Shown here in pieces: positions 51,019 to 64,000 of a DNA stretch of 64,000 nucleotides. The stretch is from Arachidicoccus ginsenosidivorans (GTDB taxonomy: Bacteria; Bacteroidota; Bacteroidia; Chitinophagales; Chitinophagaceae), in contig NZ_CP042434.1 of the NCBI RefSeq assembly GCF_007971385.1, forward strand, positions 124,001-188,000. The letters are read 5' to 3'. The position numbers and the translations under genes are program-made. The first letter of the stretch is position 1. Each line of letters opens with the position of its first letter. Under the pieces are notes generated by a model, which saw nothing but the letters and a program-made list of their open reading frames with translations, had not been told where the DNA came from and did not search any database.

Positions 51019-51348
51019 TTTTTCAAAATAATGATATCGGGAGGTATTGTCCTATCTATTCGGTCTTTAACCTTACAATCCTTCTCAATGGATCGCCTTG
51101 CATTTTGAACGGATATTTATATAATTATTTTATATCTATAGCTGTAGCTCATGCTGGTGCTGGTGGATCAGATCTCTACGAATCGTGTATACTCAGTTAA
51201 TGAGGTATCTATATTGGCCATTTAACCTGTTTTTATTATGGTACTGCTTATTTTTTTTGAAAATTTGGCTTACCTTGGAATGGCGCAGGTACCTATTTAG
51301 TTGCATTGCATTGATTTATAAAGAGGGATAGCGCCGTAATATAATCTT
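51019..51348. other. Intergenic region before mgtC
   Basis: 330 bp, AT-rich. No gene, RNA or clear promoter pair is recognised between the dehydrogenase and the MgtC gene. Confidence 0.35.
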
Positions 51349-52029
51349 ATGATCAGTAGAGAAGAAATTATTTTGCGTCTGGCATTAGCGGCCGTTTTAG
51401 GAGCCGCTATCGGACTGGAAAGGGAAAGAAAGGACTGGGTAGCAGGCCTCAGAACCCATATGATGGTATGTGTTGGGGCAACGCTTGCCATGATTGTTTC
51501 TGCCTTTGGTTTTACTGATATCCTGGGCACGCCTAATGTCACCCTGGATCCAAGCCGTATTGCGGCTCAAGTCATCAGTGGTATCGGCTTTCTGGGAGCA
51601 GGCACCATATTATTTTTAAAACCGGGGTTGATCAGAGGGTTAACCACGGCATCCGGTTTGTGGGCGGTGTCTGCCATTGGTCTGGCCATTGGCAGTGGGA
51701 TGTATGTGGCAGCAGTTGCCGCAACGCTTTTGGCATTGATCATCCTATGGGGGCTGCAACCCCTGGAGAAGCGTTTTTCTAAAAGATTTAAAAGAAAATA
51801 CCTGAAAATAACCATTGATACCAATGCGAACCCTGCGGAGATTATCACGCAACTATTTGGGCAAGAGGCACTCGATATTGCCAGTTTCTCCTTCGATAAG
51901 AACAGGGAGTACTGCACTATTGAATTCCATTTTGATCAGATGGATGGCGTTAAGATGAAAACAGTGCTGTCCAGATTGCAAAATGAGACGGCCATTCGAG
52001 AAATCTATTGGAATAAAGAAAACCCTTGA
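51349..52029 (+). CDS. mgtC: MgtC/SapB-family membrane protein
   Basis: A 226-residue protein with four N-terminal membrane helices and a cytoplasmic C-terminal domain. Conserved MgtC residues are visible: ALAAVLGAAIGLERERKDWV near 13-32, GLRTHMMVCVGATL, and DPSRIAAQVISGIGFLGAGT near 67-86. The C-terminal ACT-like part is shorter than in Salmonella MgtC. MgtC proteins modulate Mg homeostasis and ATP synthase/virulence in other bacteria; the role here is inferred. It stands alone, convergent with the DNA glycosylase gene (17-bp gap). Confidence 0.87.
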   Translation: MISREEIILRLALAAVLGAAIGLERERKDWVAGLRTHMMVCVGATLAMIVSAFGFTDILGTPNVTLDPSRIAAQVISGIGFLGAGTILFLKPGLIRGLTTASGLWAVSAIGLAIGSGMYVAAVAATLLALIILWGLQPLEKRFSKRFKRKYLKITIDTNANPAEIITQLFGQEALDIASFSFDKNREYCTIEFHFDQMDGVKMKTVLSRLQNETAIREIYWNKENP

Positions 52030-52046
52030 TGTTTTTTTGTCATTGA

Positions 52047-52889
52047 CTAGGAACGAAGCACCTGGATATATTCATCAATAAACAGGTCTTTTTCTTTGGA
52101 ACGGTATTGTTGGATATAGCGCGGATGGGGCAATACCACCACCTTTTCAAAAAGTTTTTCCCGCTCGTTGAGCCTGTTAAAAAAAATGGCATTTTTCTTT
52201 CCTAGTACATACGCCGTAGACTGATCTACGCCAAAGGCTACTTGTGCTTTCAATTGCCTGCTCATATATGGCATTAAAGCCTCAATAAGCCTTGGATCAT
52301 CATAATAATTGCAATTGACCCAACCACCTTTGCTCCCTTCTCTGACTAAAGCTAGCGGGAACATGGATTGAATATACACATCCTTATAAAAAGCCTCTAC
52401 GCCCCCATAAGCGGCAATCATATCATATACAAAATGCGCCGAAACCTCATGGGTAGAAGGCAAATTCGTTTCAATACCGCAAAGCGATTTAAGTCTTTTG
52501 GAGTCCGTAAAAGGTATTCCTGTTGTCCCTGCACCATGTCTGCCTGGATTAATACCGACAATAAATTTTCTGATTTTATGGTCATTATAAAATTTATGGT
52601 AGAACTGGCCCATGATATCCAGAACACCTGCAGTTTCCTGCATGGGATTTAATACACCGAACCCAGGTGGCAATGGTTCATCATAACGTAAGTTCGCATG
52701 AAACTTTATGATTTTATCGGCAAAGGTAGCCGTGGCTTTCTTTGGCCCATCTGGAAGGCTTCGAGAGCCAAGTCCACCGCTTACTTTTATGGTACCTCCT
52801 ACGGTTGTCTGGTTTTCTTTTTTATTTTTTTTCCTGCCTGTTGCCATGATATTGCTTGCGGTTGCTGCCTTACAGCATAAACTAACCAA
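52047..52889 (-). CDS. SMUG2-type uracil-DNA glycosylase family protein
   Basis: Base-excision repair enzyme of the uracil-DNA glycosylase superfamily, 280 residues as called or 266 from the more likely ATG at 52847 (MATGRKKNKK). Motif 1 is FIVGINPGRHGAGTTGIPF and motif 2 is VVVLPHPRYIQQYR near the C terminus. The first 50 residues from 52847 are basic and unordered-looking. This matches the SMUG2/DUF4918 group. It stands alone. Confidence 0.85.
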   Translation of the reverse strand: MVSLCCKAATASNIMATGRKKNKKENQTTVGGTIKVSGGLGSRSLPDGPKKATATFADKIIKFHANLRYDEPLPPGFGVLNPMQETAGVLDIMGQFYHKFYNDHKIRKFIVGINPGRHGAGTTGIPFTDSKRLKSLCGIETNLPSTHEVSAHFVYDMIAAYGGVEAFYKDVYIQSMFPLALVREGSKGGWVNCNYYDDPRLIEALMPYMSRQLKAQVAFGVDQSTAYVLGKKNAIFFNRLNEREKLFEKVVVLPHPRYIQQYRSKEKDLFIDEYIQVLRS

Positions 52890-52952
52890 TCTAATCTCCT
52901 TACAAAGATAGCAAATGTCTTATACCTAAATTATGTCTTCTTTTTTGGGCAG

Positions 52953-55382
52953 CTAAAATTCAATGATTTTAGCCACCGTTTTGCCACTAAAAGGTTTGTC
53001 TGGAAGGTACATGTGGTAAGTGTGATGGAGTCTCAGGCCGCTTTCATTGTCCATCGATATCTGGATGTTTACTGATTTTTGCAGCCCACTGGGATCTGAT
53101 ACAGAGAGTTTATAAGCAACATTTCTTTGCTTGTCTTCCATTTTATACTTGAATTTTTGGGGACGCACTTTGCGTAACATCACCAGGCAGGGTTTGTCCG
53201 CCTTTATTTGTAGGTCATTATAATGATAGCTGACGCCTGGTTTATAGAATATAATCTGGTGCATGTTATCTTCCCTATTCAATCCTCTAAAATACACAGC
53301 CTGGATACTGTCTGTATTAGCTACAACAGTAGGTGCATGATAGGCCATGAATTTCCCCACATTAAATCCTTTTGTAATACCAGGTAATATTGCATAACAA
53401 TAAGTGGCATTTTGGGGATGGCGCCCATGGTTTAAACTTAGTTCAAAGAGTTTTCCACTAACAGCCGGGTATTTGCTTGAATTAACCCCCCGCCAGTCAC
53501 TGGTGCGTTGATCAACTTTGAGTTCCATTGTGGTATTGCCGGCATCAGCTGCTAAGTTTTGGCCTTCGCCATTATTCGCGCCTGATATTTTATTCAAAAG
53601 CGGCTTATTAAGCAATGGAAAATAGGCTACAGCACCATGCATAATATAATCAGGCATGCTTTGCGCTGTAAATACAGTATCTATTGGCTGCTCTAGTTTG
53701 TATGTACGGCCGTCCTTTGCCAATACAACTGCCGTGCTGCTATCAAAATAGCATTGATTGAGTGTCGTTAGTACTTCTTTATCCAGGTCAGGTGTCGTTT
53801 GAATACCTGCTCCCAGACAATAAATAATATTTCCAGCCATAAACCAGGCTTTACGGGCAGAAAGTCCCAGGTCATTATGTATAGTATAAACGGTTATTCC
53901 GTTTATACTGTCAGAAACACCTCCGCAAAAAGCACTGGTGCCTTTTCTGTCTCCTTCCCCGGGGCTTTATCTTTGGGAATAATCAAGGTGTCTGGAAGCG
54001 TAGCTCCAGGCAATCTTTTCCAGTTCCAAAGCGGAAAAATATTTACGTATTCTTTACCTGTGACCATCAGATCCATAACGCCTTCTGCCCCCAGTAACCT
54101 TTTAAATTCTCTTGATTGCCGATTTCCTGGGCGTGATTTCTATTAGAAACGCCGTGTATGGATAGATAAAATCCTGGTCGGCAATGAACGGTAAAATCTG
54201 TATGCCAGTAATGCTGATGATCAGGCTTCACTTTATAGGAAGGAGGTTTTTGCCCAAGCATTCTTTGTCGACTATTTTGATACGTTTTTTTATGGGCGGG
54301 GTCGATAATTTGTAGTCTTTGTAATTGAAGGGTAAAATCTGGCCTTGTGGCATTGTATCGAGAAATGCTTCTTCCCAGAATATTCCAATCCATCGACTTT
54401 CCTCTGATCTGATCAAAAACGGAAGGGATAATAAAATCACTGAAAAATTGCAATTGATCTCCCTTTAGCGCGTAACGAGTCCCTTTAAGAAACCATGCAC
54501 CTTTCGTAATGGATTTTAATAATACTGCGCCATAGGCGCCATTATATAAATAGCCATAGTGCATATCAAAGGACCGGTCATATTGTATGCCTTCACCAGT
54601 TGTATATTGTAAAGGGCGATAGAGTTCTCTTGCACCTACTGACAACATATGCGCATTTTGAATTAAACACCCAATATAGATCCAACCAAGGGCAATTTCT
54701 GATTTATTAGCCCCAGAATTATACCGGTGCAGGGGTTGTTTCTGCCAGGACTGTTCACCGCAGTGTCCTTGCAAATCGCATGAATGGTAACAGCCAGTGT
54801 ACTATCTGGTACCTGATGACCGGTTCCATGCATACTAATCAGACAAAGTGCCAGCGTTTGAGGCCGGGTAATGCCTTGTTGATACCAGTTATTGCAATAT
54901 GGCAGTGGTTTGTAATTACAAAAATAAGCCAGTGCACGGCTGATATCGTTATAGAGCGCAGCATTCAGATAATACTTGCTCTGTGGATGACTGTAGGCCA
55001 GTGTCATCCGCCGCATCCTGATTAAGGCGGGCATCCAATCTACACCGATCCTTTTGTGATCACTGTAATCCAGATCAGTATATCTGCCTGTAATCGTATC
55101 CAGTAACTGAAAGTCTGCCTGCAACTGTGTTTCCAGGGCTCCAAGACTTGAGCCTTGTTTAAGTTGGGATTGTCGACTTGATGGGTAAAATGGAAGCAGC
55201 TGATCTTTGTGAATCCTTCGCAGTATTTGCCTGTAAGGAATAACTGCAGTATCAACTTTGTGTACCCTTTGCGATGGATCCAGTTGATTTATCGCCCGCT
55301 GTCCTAAGGTAAAGCTAAAGGTGAAGGCCACCATTAAAAGCGCACTGACCGTGCTAATTCCTGTTTTTACAAATACCTGCAT
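52953..55382 (-). CDS. Polysaccharide lyase family 8 protein, three one-base frameshifts
   Basis: Secreted lyase, about 810 residues after correction, cleaving uronic-acid polysaccharides (chondroitin, hyaluronan or xanthan type) by beta-elimination. Signal peptide to about 27; alpha/alpha toroid with NNWYQQGITRPQTL (catalytic Asn), His near 275 and Tyr near 284 nine residues apart (MHYGYLYNGAYG), and Arg near 338/342 (GRSISR); beta-sandwich C-terminal part. Breaks at C4 54711-54714, C5 54088-54092 and C4 53957-53960 each need one more G in the gene; restored joins read GIILGANKSEI, NLKGYWGAEGVMDL and KAPGEGDRKGT. Substrate unknown; no SusC/SusD is adjacent. Confidence 0.87.
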
Positions 55383-56555
55383 GATTTACATCATTTTTAA
55401 AATATAATTTCTTATTTGTGTCTAGCGATTAATCTTCCCATGCTAATTAATCATTTTTTATAGTCGTTACCGCATTTTGTTCAACAATATAATTAACTGG
55501 CCCAATTATATTACGCTGTTAATTAAACCATTTTTCTGCATAATTGTCTTGTGACTGTAGGCAAAGATCCACTGCTGCTCCGGATACTTTGCCTACCTAA
55601 TATTAAATGCCCACAATTGAGTTCTGGAAAGGCAAAACAAAGCTCAATGGAACAACAATTAAATAGTCGGTATTTATAGGATTGTAGTGCTTATTTTGAT
55701 GATCATTTATACCCAATCCTTACAATCCCCATTTGACGCTACAAAATAGCTAAAAGATTAAACAACCAGACAGAATTCTACTATGAAAATTAAAAGCCAT
55801 TTCATGAAATCTTACAATATAAAATTTTGGTAGAATACTTAACCGTTAGCGGCTTATTTAAGTATTGCTTTATTCTCCATAAATAGTGTTTTTAACGCTG
55901 AGCTGATACTCGGTTGATGCAATTAATTAGGATAAGGCTAAATAATAGCATGTAAACAACCTCCGCTCCCACAAATAGCTCCCTTAGATAACTTTCTAAG
56001 ATGACTTTCAAAGGGCGAGGTCCTACAACATATTGAACACCGAACCTCCTGATCATGCTAAAAGCAGTAACAATATCGATCCAGGGAAGGTCGCAGGCCT
56101 TTTCCGCCGTTTCAAGCCAGATATTGAGACATTACAGCTGTTGGGCCCGCCTTTATTACCTTTGACAATCAGGGCCAAACCGCGGTTTTGGCGGTACTAA
56201 CAAGCATGCCCTTATAATTACAGTGGCACCAATTCTTATACAAATATGGTAGGCCGTGGGTATAAATTGTCTTATATTATTAATCACCCTTAAACGCCCT
56301 TAATTCGCGTTTTTAACCTCAAAATGACCTTCCAGGCCCCTGAAATCAGGTAAATAGTTTAGGTCATCGGCGCCTTAGCCCCTAGCTTATCTGGATTTAA
56401 ATTGCTGATTACAGCTACGCAGGCTAACTTCTATATAATTAATCCCTTGGTTTTACGTCTAATGTCAGATATTTGCAACCGAAACGACTTAGCAAGCTAT
56501 TTGTTAGTAGGTCTAAAATCCTGCTCAATAGCCCATACATTATCAAGGGTCTACC
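55383..56555. other. Long gene-free region
   Basis: About 1.17 kb between the divergent PL8 and LpxR-like genes. The only protein-like stretch is a 29-residue open segment near 56134-56219 on the plus strand (PAFITFDNQGQTAVLAV), without a start or recognisable domain; it may be a decayed remnant. No tRNA, repeat or terminator was found. Confidence 0.35.
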
Positions 56556-57675
56556 GTGAATTTAATACGATCGCATTATTTTTATAGATTTTTTAAACTT
56601 ATAACTACCGATGCAGGGAGGCAAAAATACTGCCACCTAAGGGTGTCGGTACTGCTCTTACTATCTGTGGTTATAATGCATACATCTATTCGGGGCCAAC
56701 TTTCTGATAAAAATCAACAAATAACCCGCCCGTCACTGGACGTGCAATATCCTCAAGACAGTCAATACCTAGCTGCGCAAAAAAGAGCCATGAAGTTACA
56801 GTTTCAATACCAGCAGCGCCGACATCATTATATAGAAATAATCAGTGATAATGATAGTTATACGTTAACTGCCAACGATGGGTACTATACCAATGGATTG
56901 AAATTCGTATATGGTTGGAATAGCCATAAAGATACCACCAATACCACCATCCACACCCTGGAAATCGGCCAATTGATGTATAATGCCAAAAATGGTTCTT
57001 ACCGCAGAAAGGAGGAATTGGATAGGCCAGTGACCGCTTTTTTGTATGCCCGCTATGGGAGCAACATTTTACAAAAAGCAATAATTTATTAGCTTGGGGT
57101 ATTAATATTGGCACCATCGGCCCTCCTGCTTTGGGTAGACAAATGCAACAGGCGATTCATTCATTATTTAATATGTATACGCCTGAGGAATGGATTATCA
57201 ATTAAAAACAGAAATAGGTGCCAATGCAGATATTACCTGGTCCCCTTCCCTGAATCTATCAGATAACCAAACACCTGTTTTCAGGTTATTGCCTGTGGCT
57301 AGCGCCACTTTTGGTAATACATTTACCGGTGCCAGTTTAGGACCAGTCTTCTCTTTAGGCAAAATGGGCAAAAATAACCAAACAATATTTTGGGGGAGTC
57401 ATTTAAACGGTTATTCTAATGAGTCTTTCTTTTATTTTTACCCAGAAATGGTGATGAGTCTGTATAATGCCACTATACAGGGCGGCTTATTTAGATCCGA
57501 TAAAGGTCCATATACCGGTAAATTGAATCATTTGCGCTACCGACAGACCATCGGCTGGATGCACAGTGGTCCAATCTTTAATATCGGCCTTGGATTGGTT
57601 TTTGACAGCCGGGAGTCCAAAACGCAGTGGCATAGCCAGTGGTATGGTCATGTACAACTTGGGGTATCATTCTGA
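56556..57675 (+). CDS. LpxR-like lipid A deacylase family protein, two one-base frameshifts
   Basis: Outer-membrane barrel enzyme, about 373 residues after correction, of the LpxR family that removes the 3'-O-acyloxyacyl chain from lipid A. Signal-like segment near 30-45 (VSVLLLLSVVIMHTSIRG). Family motifs: ISDNDSYTLTANDGYYTNGL (Asn, Asp, Thr of the active site), GTIGPPALGRQMQQAIHSLF (Gly-rich loop and catalytic His). Frame breaks at TTTT 57067-57070 and GG 57192-57193: adding T reads NIFTKSNNLLAWGIN, adding G reads PEEWDYQLKTEIG. Ends LGVSF like outer-membrane proteins. True activity is a family inference. Confidence 0.85.
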
Positions 57676-58056
57676 TATTCAGCCTGCTACTAACATTCCC
57701 AACCTTTCCTCTATTTTCCTTATTGTTTTTCTCCCGCTCTTTACACTTCTGCACTGCTATTTTCTTTTCTTCACTTTACTATACATTACTTCACTTCACT
57801 TTCCTTCCATATTTTTATTTACAATTCGGCTCTTTTATGAGTTTACACATTGACACTAAAGTCATACTTAATCAAAAGCGCCCGACATTTACCTTCCATT
57901 TCCAGGAGATATTGCCAGACGCTTTATTGTTTTTGTTTATAAGAAACGAAGATCCGTTAAGAAGGTTCCCCTGAGATGAAGATCATCGCTGGTCAACACT
58001 TTTGGGACAAATCATGATTTTTTGTCAAATCAATACACTTTTTAAAATGGTGATGA
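57676..58056. other. Pyrimidine-rich intergenic region
   Basis: 380 bp between the convergent LpxR-like and GH3 genes. About 120 bases near 57690-57810 are strongly C/T-biased on the plus strand, with repeats like CTTCACTT. No gene or clear terminator is recognised. Confidence 0.4.
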
Positions 58057-60503
58057 CTATTCATTTACCGTAATGGTTTGTTTCAGGCGAATATCTTCAC
58101 TGGAACTGCCAATCCGAATTTCAAAATCTCCCGGTTCAACAACACGGTGCATATCACGATTAATAAGTGACAGATCATCAGGCACCAGTTCAAAACTTAC
58201 CGTTTTGGTTTCTCCGGACTTTAAGTGCACCCTTTGAAAGCCTCTTAATACAGAATTATAGGTGGTAACACTGCTATAGAGATCCTTTAGATAGAGCTGT
58301 ACGACTTCATCACCTGCTACAGATCCGCTGTTAGTGACCTTACAGGTGACATGGATATTTCCCTGGGTGTGCTTATCTTCTGGAGAAATTTGCAAATCAT
58401 TATATTTGAAGCTGGTATAGCTAAGCCCGTAACCAAAAGGGTACAACGGACCATTGACCCTGCTATGTCCGTAGCCCTCTTTTTTATGTGGGCCATTCTG
58501 ATCTAATTGGCTACCATTTTTAAAAGGGAAATTAAACTGAATTTGTCCGACGGACTTAGGCCAGGTCATGGAGAGACGGCCACCCGGATTATAGGCCCCA
58601 AATAACGCCTCAGCAATTGCCGTTCCGCCTTGCGGGCCTGGGAAGCCGGCCGTCATAATGGCCGGGATATTTTCATTAGGCCAGTTAATTGTCAGCGGTT
58701 GACCGGTAATCAACACTAAAACAATGGGTTTGCCAGTGCCTTTTAAGGCGCGTAATAAATCCAGTTGTTTTCCGGGCAAACCAAGCGAAGATCTGGAATA
58801 ACCCTCACCTACTGTTTTATTATTTTCACCAAGCACGGCTATTATCACATCCGATTTTTTAGCCGCCTGAACAGCTTTCTCAATGGCCGCCTTTTCATCT
58901 GCATCTGGTTGGGAGGCAATAAGCTCTGACTTTGGCCAGTCATGGCTGAGCACCTTGGCACCCAAGGTATAACTCACCTCAGTTCCAACATGCTGATTTT
59001 GTATAAATTGCTGGATCCCTTCCAGTACGGTGGTCACTTTATTGTTATTAGGACCATACCGACTGGTAGCATAACTACCATCAGTTGCCAACGCTCCAGT
59101 CACTAATATTTTTTTATATTGTCCTGTTTTTAGCGGCAACAGGTTGGCTTTGTTTTTTAAAAGTACAATTGACTCCTGGTTTAATGCCAGCGCAATGGAA
59201 TCTGCCTGTTTATTTTGAACGATCTGGTCAGCTGCTGCTGGATCTGCTACATAAGGCTGATCAAATAAGCCTAATTCAAATTTTACCCGAAGCACATCAC
59301 GCACCCGGTCGTTTACTGTAGCAATATCCAATTTACCAGCTTTTACCAGGTTACGAACGTTATTGATATAGTATTTTGGTTGATTAAAATTGGTCCAGAC
59401 GTTCAGGCCTGCCTCTACTGCTTCTCTGGTCGCATCTTCAAAATCGTGGGCGACATGGTGCTTTTCATAGAGAAACTCTACTGCCTTACTATCAGAAACC
59501 ACGTATCCTTTAAATCCAAATTGCTGCCTAAGCAGGGTTGTCAGAAAATAATGGCTTCCCGTAATAGGCTCTCCATCCCAGTCGTTATAACTACTCATTA
59601 CGCCCAATGGGTGCGCATTTTCAATAACTTTTCTAAAAGGATATAAAAAGATTTCATGCATTTCTTTAGGTGCCACATGTGGATCCGTTCTGACTTCTCC
59701 ATCCCTTCCACCTTTAGGAACACTGTAAACAGCAAAATGTTTTAAGGTGGAAGCGACTCCATTTTGTTGGATACCCTTGACCATCTCAGTTCCCAGCGAG
59801 GCAATCAAAAAAGGCGATTCTCCATAGGTTTCCACCACCCTGCCCACCTGGGGTCTCTGGAGGGATCCAAAATTGGTGCATAAACATTGGTATAGCCCAA
59901 GGCTTTTGCCTCCCTTCCCACTACATCTCCTGCCATATGCACAAGAGGTTTATCCCAAGTACTTCCTATAGAAATGGGTGCAGGGAATGGAGTGGCGCCA
60001 TCAGAGCATAAACCATGAATGCCTTCATTTGTAAAGTCCACTGGTATACCCAACCGGGTATCCTCCACAAACCAACGCTGTACATTATTCATCGAGGTAG
60101 CATGGACACTGTGTGGATACCCGAAACTCGTATGTTTACCTGTATGATTGGGTACATTATTTAAATTCTCGTCTATATTAGCAATGCCATCCTTCCAGAT
60201 TTCATTATGCCATTCAGGCGTGGGTTGAGAATCCTTCAGGATTCTCCTGTAACCATATAATGTGGCCATCTGACAACTCTTCTCACTTAGATTCATCTGC
60301 GAGAGTAAATCCTCAACCCTTTTATCCACTGCCTGGGCCGGATCTTCAAAGACGTCCATTTTACCATTCTTATTAAAATCAATCCAGCCCATGTGGTATA
60401 TGCTGGATTTTGCTCCTTGTTGGGCCTTAAGGTTTGATAATGGCAACAGCCCAAGTGCTGTCAGTACCAACCAACTCAAGGAAGGAAGACGTTTGGGATT
60501 CAT
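58057..60503 (-). CDS. Glycoside hydrolase family 3 beta-glucosidase, one-base frameshift
   Basis: Secreted GH3 enzyme, about 815 residues after correction, releasing terminal beta-linked sugars (beta-glucosidase/xylosidase type). Signal peptide to about 28 (LSNLKAQ). An EF-hand-like loop DFNKNGKMD lies near residue 42. The (beta/alpha)8 domain has the nucleophile in GYVVSDSKAVEFL (Asp near 337); the second domain has VGEGYSRSSLGLPG (acid/base Glu near 566); a fibronectin-III-like C-terminal domain follows. At CCC (59843-59845) one G is missing in the gene: restoring it reads SRDPRWGRVVETYGESP. Sugar specificity is not predictable. It stands alone before the rRNA operon. Confidence 0.92.
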
Positions 60504-60920
60504 AAATTTGATTTTGATGTGTGTATAGTCTTATATATGTGTCTATTTTTATCAAAAACTCAGTTCATAAAACCTCAATCCAATCTCAATGCCTCTGCAA
60601 CCAACAGTAAGCACTAAATGACGGGAATAGCTGTAAAATCTAAAATAACATCTTAAATTAAGTGTATTTAGGGTCTGACGTTAAAGCTGAGTAATTAAAC
60701 TAAAAATAAACTGCTGGCTAAGTTAACCGAAAGTTCATAAGCAAACTATGATTATTTACGCAACCGTTTCCGAAGCAACCTTTAGGAAACTCAAAAAGCA
60801 ACCACAGCAATTACGCCCGAAAAAACTTATAACATCCTGACAAGCAAATATCGGGTAGTATAATAGACAAAACACCCACACCTACCAACTATCCCTACTC
60901 CTTCCTTCGCATATGGGCAT
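60504..60920. other. Intergenic region between GH3 gene and rRNA operon
   Basis: About 415 bp, AT-rich, no gene recognised. It should hold the GH3 promoter. Confidence 0.35.
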
Positions 60921-60953
60921 AAAAAAGTCTCAATAATTGCTTATTGAGACTTT
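60921..60953 (-). terminator. rRNA operon terminator
   Basis: A 12-bp stem (AAAGTCTCAATA / TATTGAGACTTT) with a 6-nt loop is followed on the minus strand by a run of six T. It lies 14 bp after the 3' end of 5S rRNA and ends the operon. Confidence 0.88.
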
Positions 60954-60966
60954 CTTAAATAAATAT

Positions 60967-61076
60967 GGCAGCTACCTACTCTCCCAGGGATTATACCCAA
61001 GTACCATCGGCCATGAGGGGTTTAACTTCTCTGTTCGGTAAGGGAAGAGGTGAAGACCCTCGGAATAACCACCATA
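60967..61076 (-). rRNA. rrf: 5S ribosomal RNA
   Basis: About 110 nt matching 5S rRNA on the minus strand: the conserved core AGAAGTTAAACCCCTCATGG, GATGGTACTTGGG, and GGGAGAGTAGGTAGC near the 3' end. It follows 23S after a spacer of about 130 bp. Exact ends are approximate. Confidence 0.92.
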
Positions 61077-61205
61077 AATCGGTCGTGTGCTGTCTTCAGC
61101 TCATGGTTTTAACCATTAGCTACACACTTAAATAAGGTCATATTGGAAAAGCTCAACTTTAGAGCAACTATAAATACCATTTCCATGCATTTATAGATTT
61201 AAAAA

Positions 61206-64000
<2,795 letters not shown>

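Noticed and set aside
21270..60503. Widespread pseudogenisation or phase variation.
   Set aside because: Homopolymers are too short (2-7 bases) for efficient slippage, every change is one missing base, and active-site residues are preserved beyond each break.

Overview
The window reads as chromosome of a low-GC (roughly 40%) Bacteroidota bacterium, most likely a member of the Chitinophagaceae. The reasons are three SusC/SusD-type outer-membrane uptake pairs, ECF sigma factor/FecR anti-sigma pairs beside them, STN domains, PKD-like and DUF4843 lipoproteins, and the near absence of Shine-Dalgarno sequences. The genus is not decided here.

Layout. 0-7.2 kb: a SusC/SusD pair (minus strand) divergent from a GH105 unsaturated uronyl hydrolase, probably a small glycan-use locus. 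7.3-14.7 kb: a minus-strand ECF regulon made of a GNAT-like protein, ECF sigma, FecR, an STN/surface-repeat protein and a TonB-dependent receptor. Two copies of one bipartite, ECF-promoter-like element sit in front of its first gene and its receptor gene. 14.9-15.4 kb: an untranslated array of about 141-bp tandem units, each with an 18-bp-stem hairpin. 15.5-16.1 kb: a HigA-like HTH protein. 16.3-23.1 kb: a plus-strand ECF sigma/FecR/SusC/SusD locus. 23.2 kb: a tiny Lmo0937-type membrane protein. 24.1-36.7 kb: a minus-strand ECF locus with sigma, FecR, STN-SusC, SusD, DUF4843, PKD-like lipoprotein, TlpA-like thioredoxin and retropepsin-like protease. 37.2-39.6 kb: a PLP aminotransferase and a GNAT-MarR pair. 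39.9-47.9 kb: a CzcCBA-type heavy-metal efflux operon with its own two-component system, followed by a DUF4198 protein. 49.5-60.5 kb: aldehyde dehydrogenase with a histone-like tail, MgtC, SMUG2-type DNA glycosylase, PL8 lyase, LpxR-like lipid A deacylase and GH3 glucosidase. 60.9-64 kb: the end of an rRNA operon (23S, 5S, terminator) on the minus strand.

How the genes work together. The three ECF/FecR modules each put a TonB-dependent outer-membrane uptake system under control of its own sigma factor. In the 7-15 kb module the STN signalling domain is not on the receptor but on a separate protein, an uncommon arrangement. The carbohydrate enzymes (GH105, PL8, GH3) fit degradation of uronic-acid-containing polysaccharides, but they are dispersed and need not share a substrate.

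Sequence quality. Eleven genes between 21 and 60 kb are broken by fifteen single-base losses, nearly all in short homopolymers. Restoring one base at each site gives full-length proteins with family-typical junctions and whole-codon totals. I therefore annotate these as intact genes with probable consensus errors, not as pseudogenes. No such break was seen in the first 21 kb.
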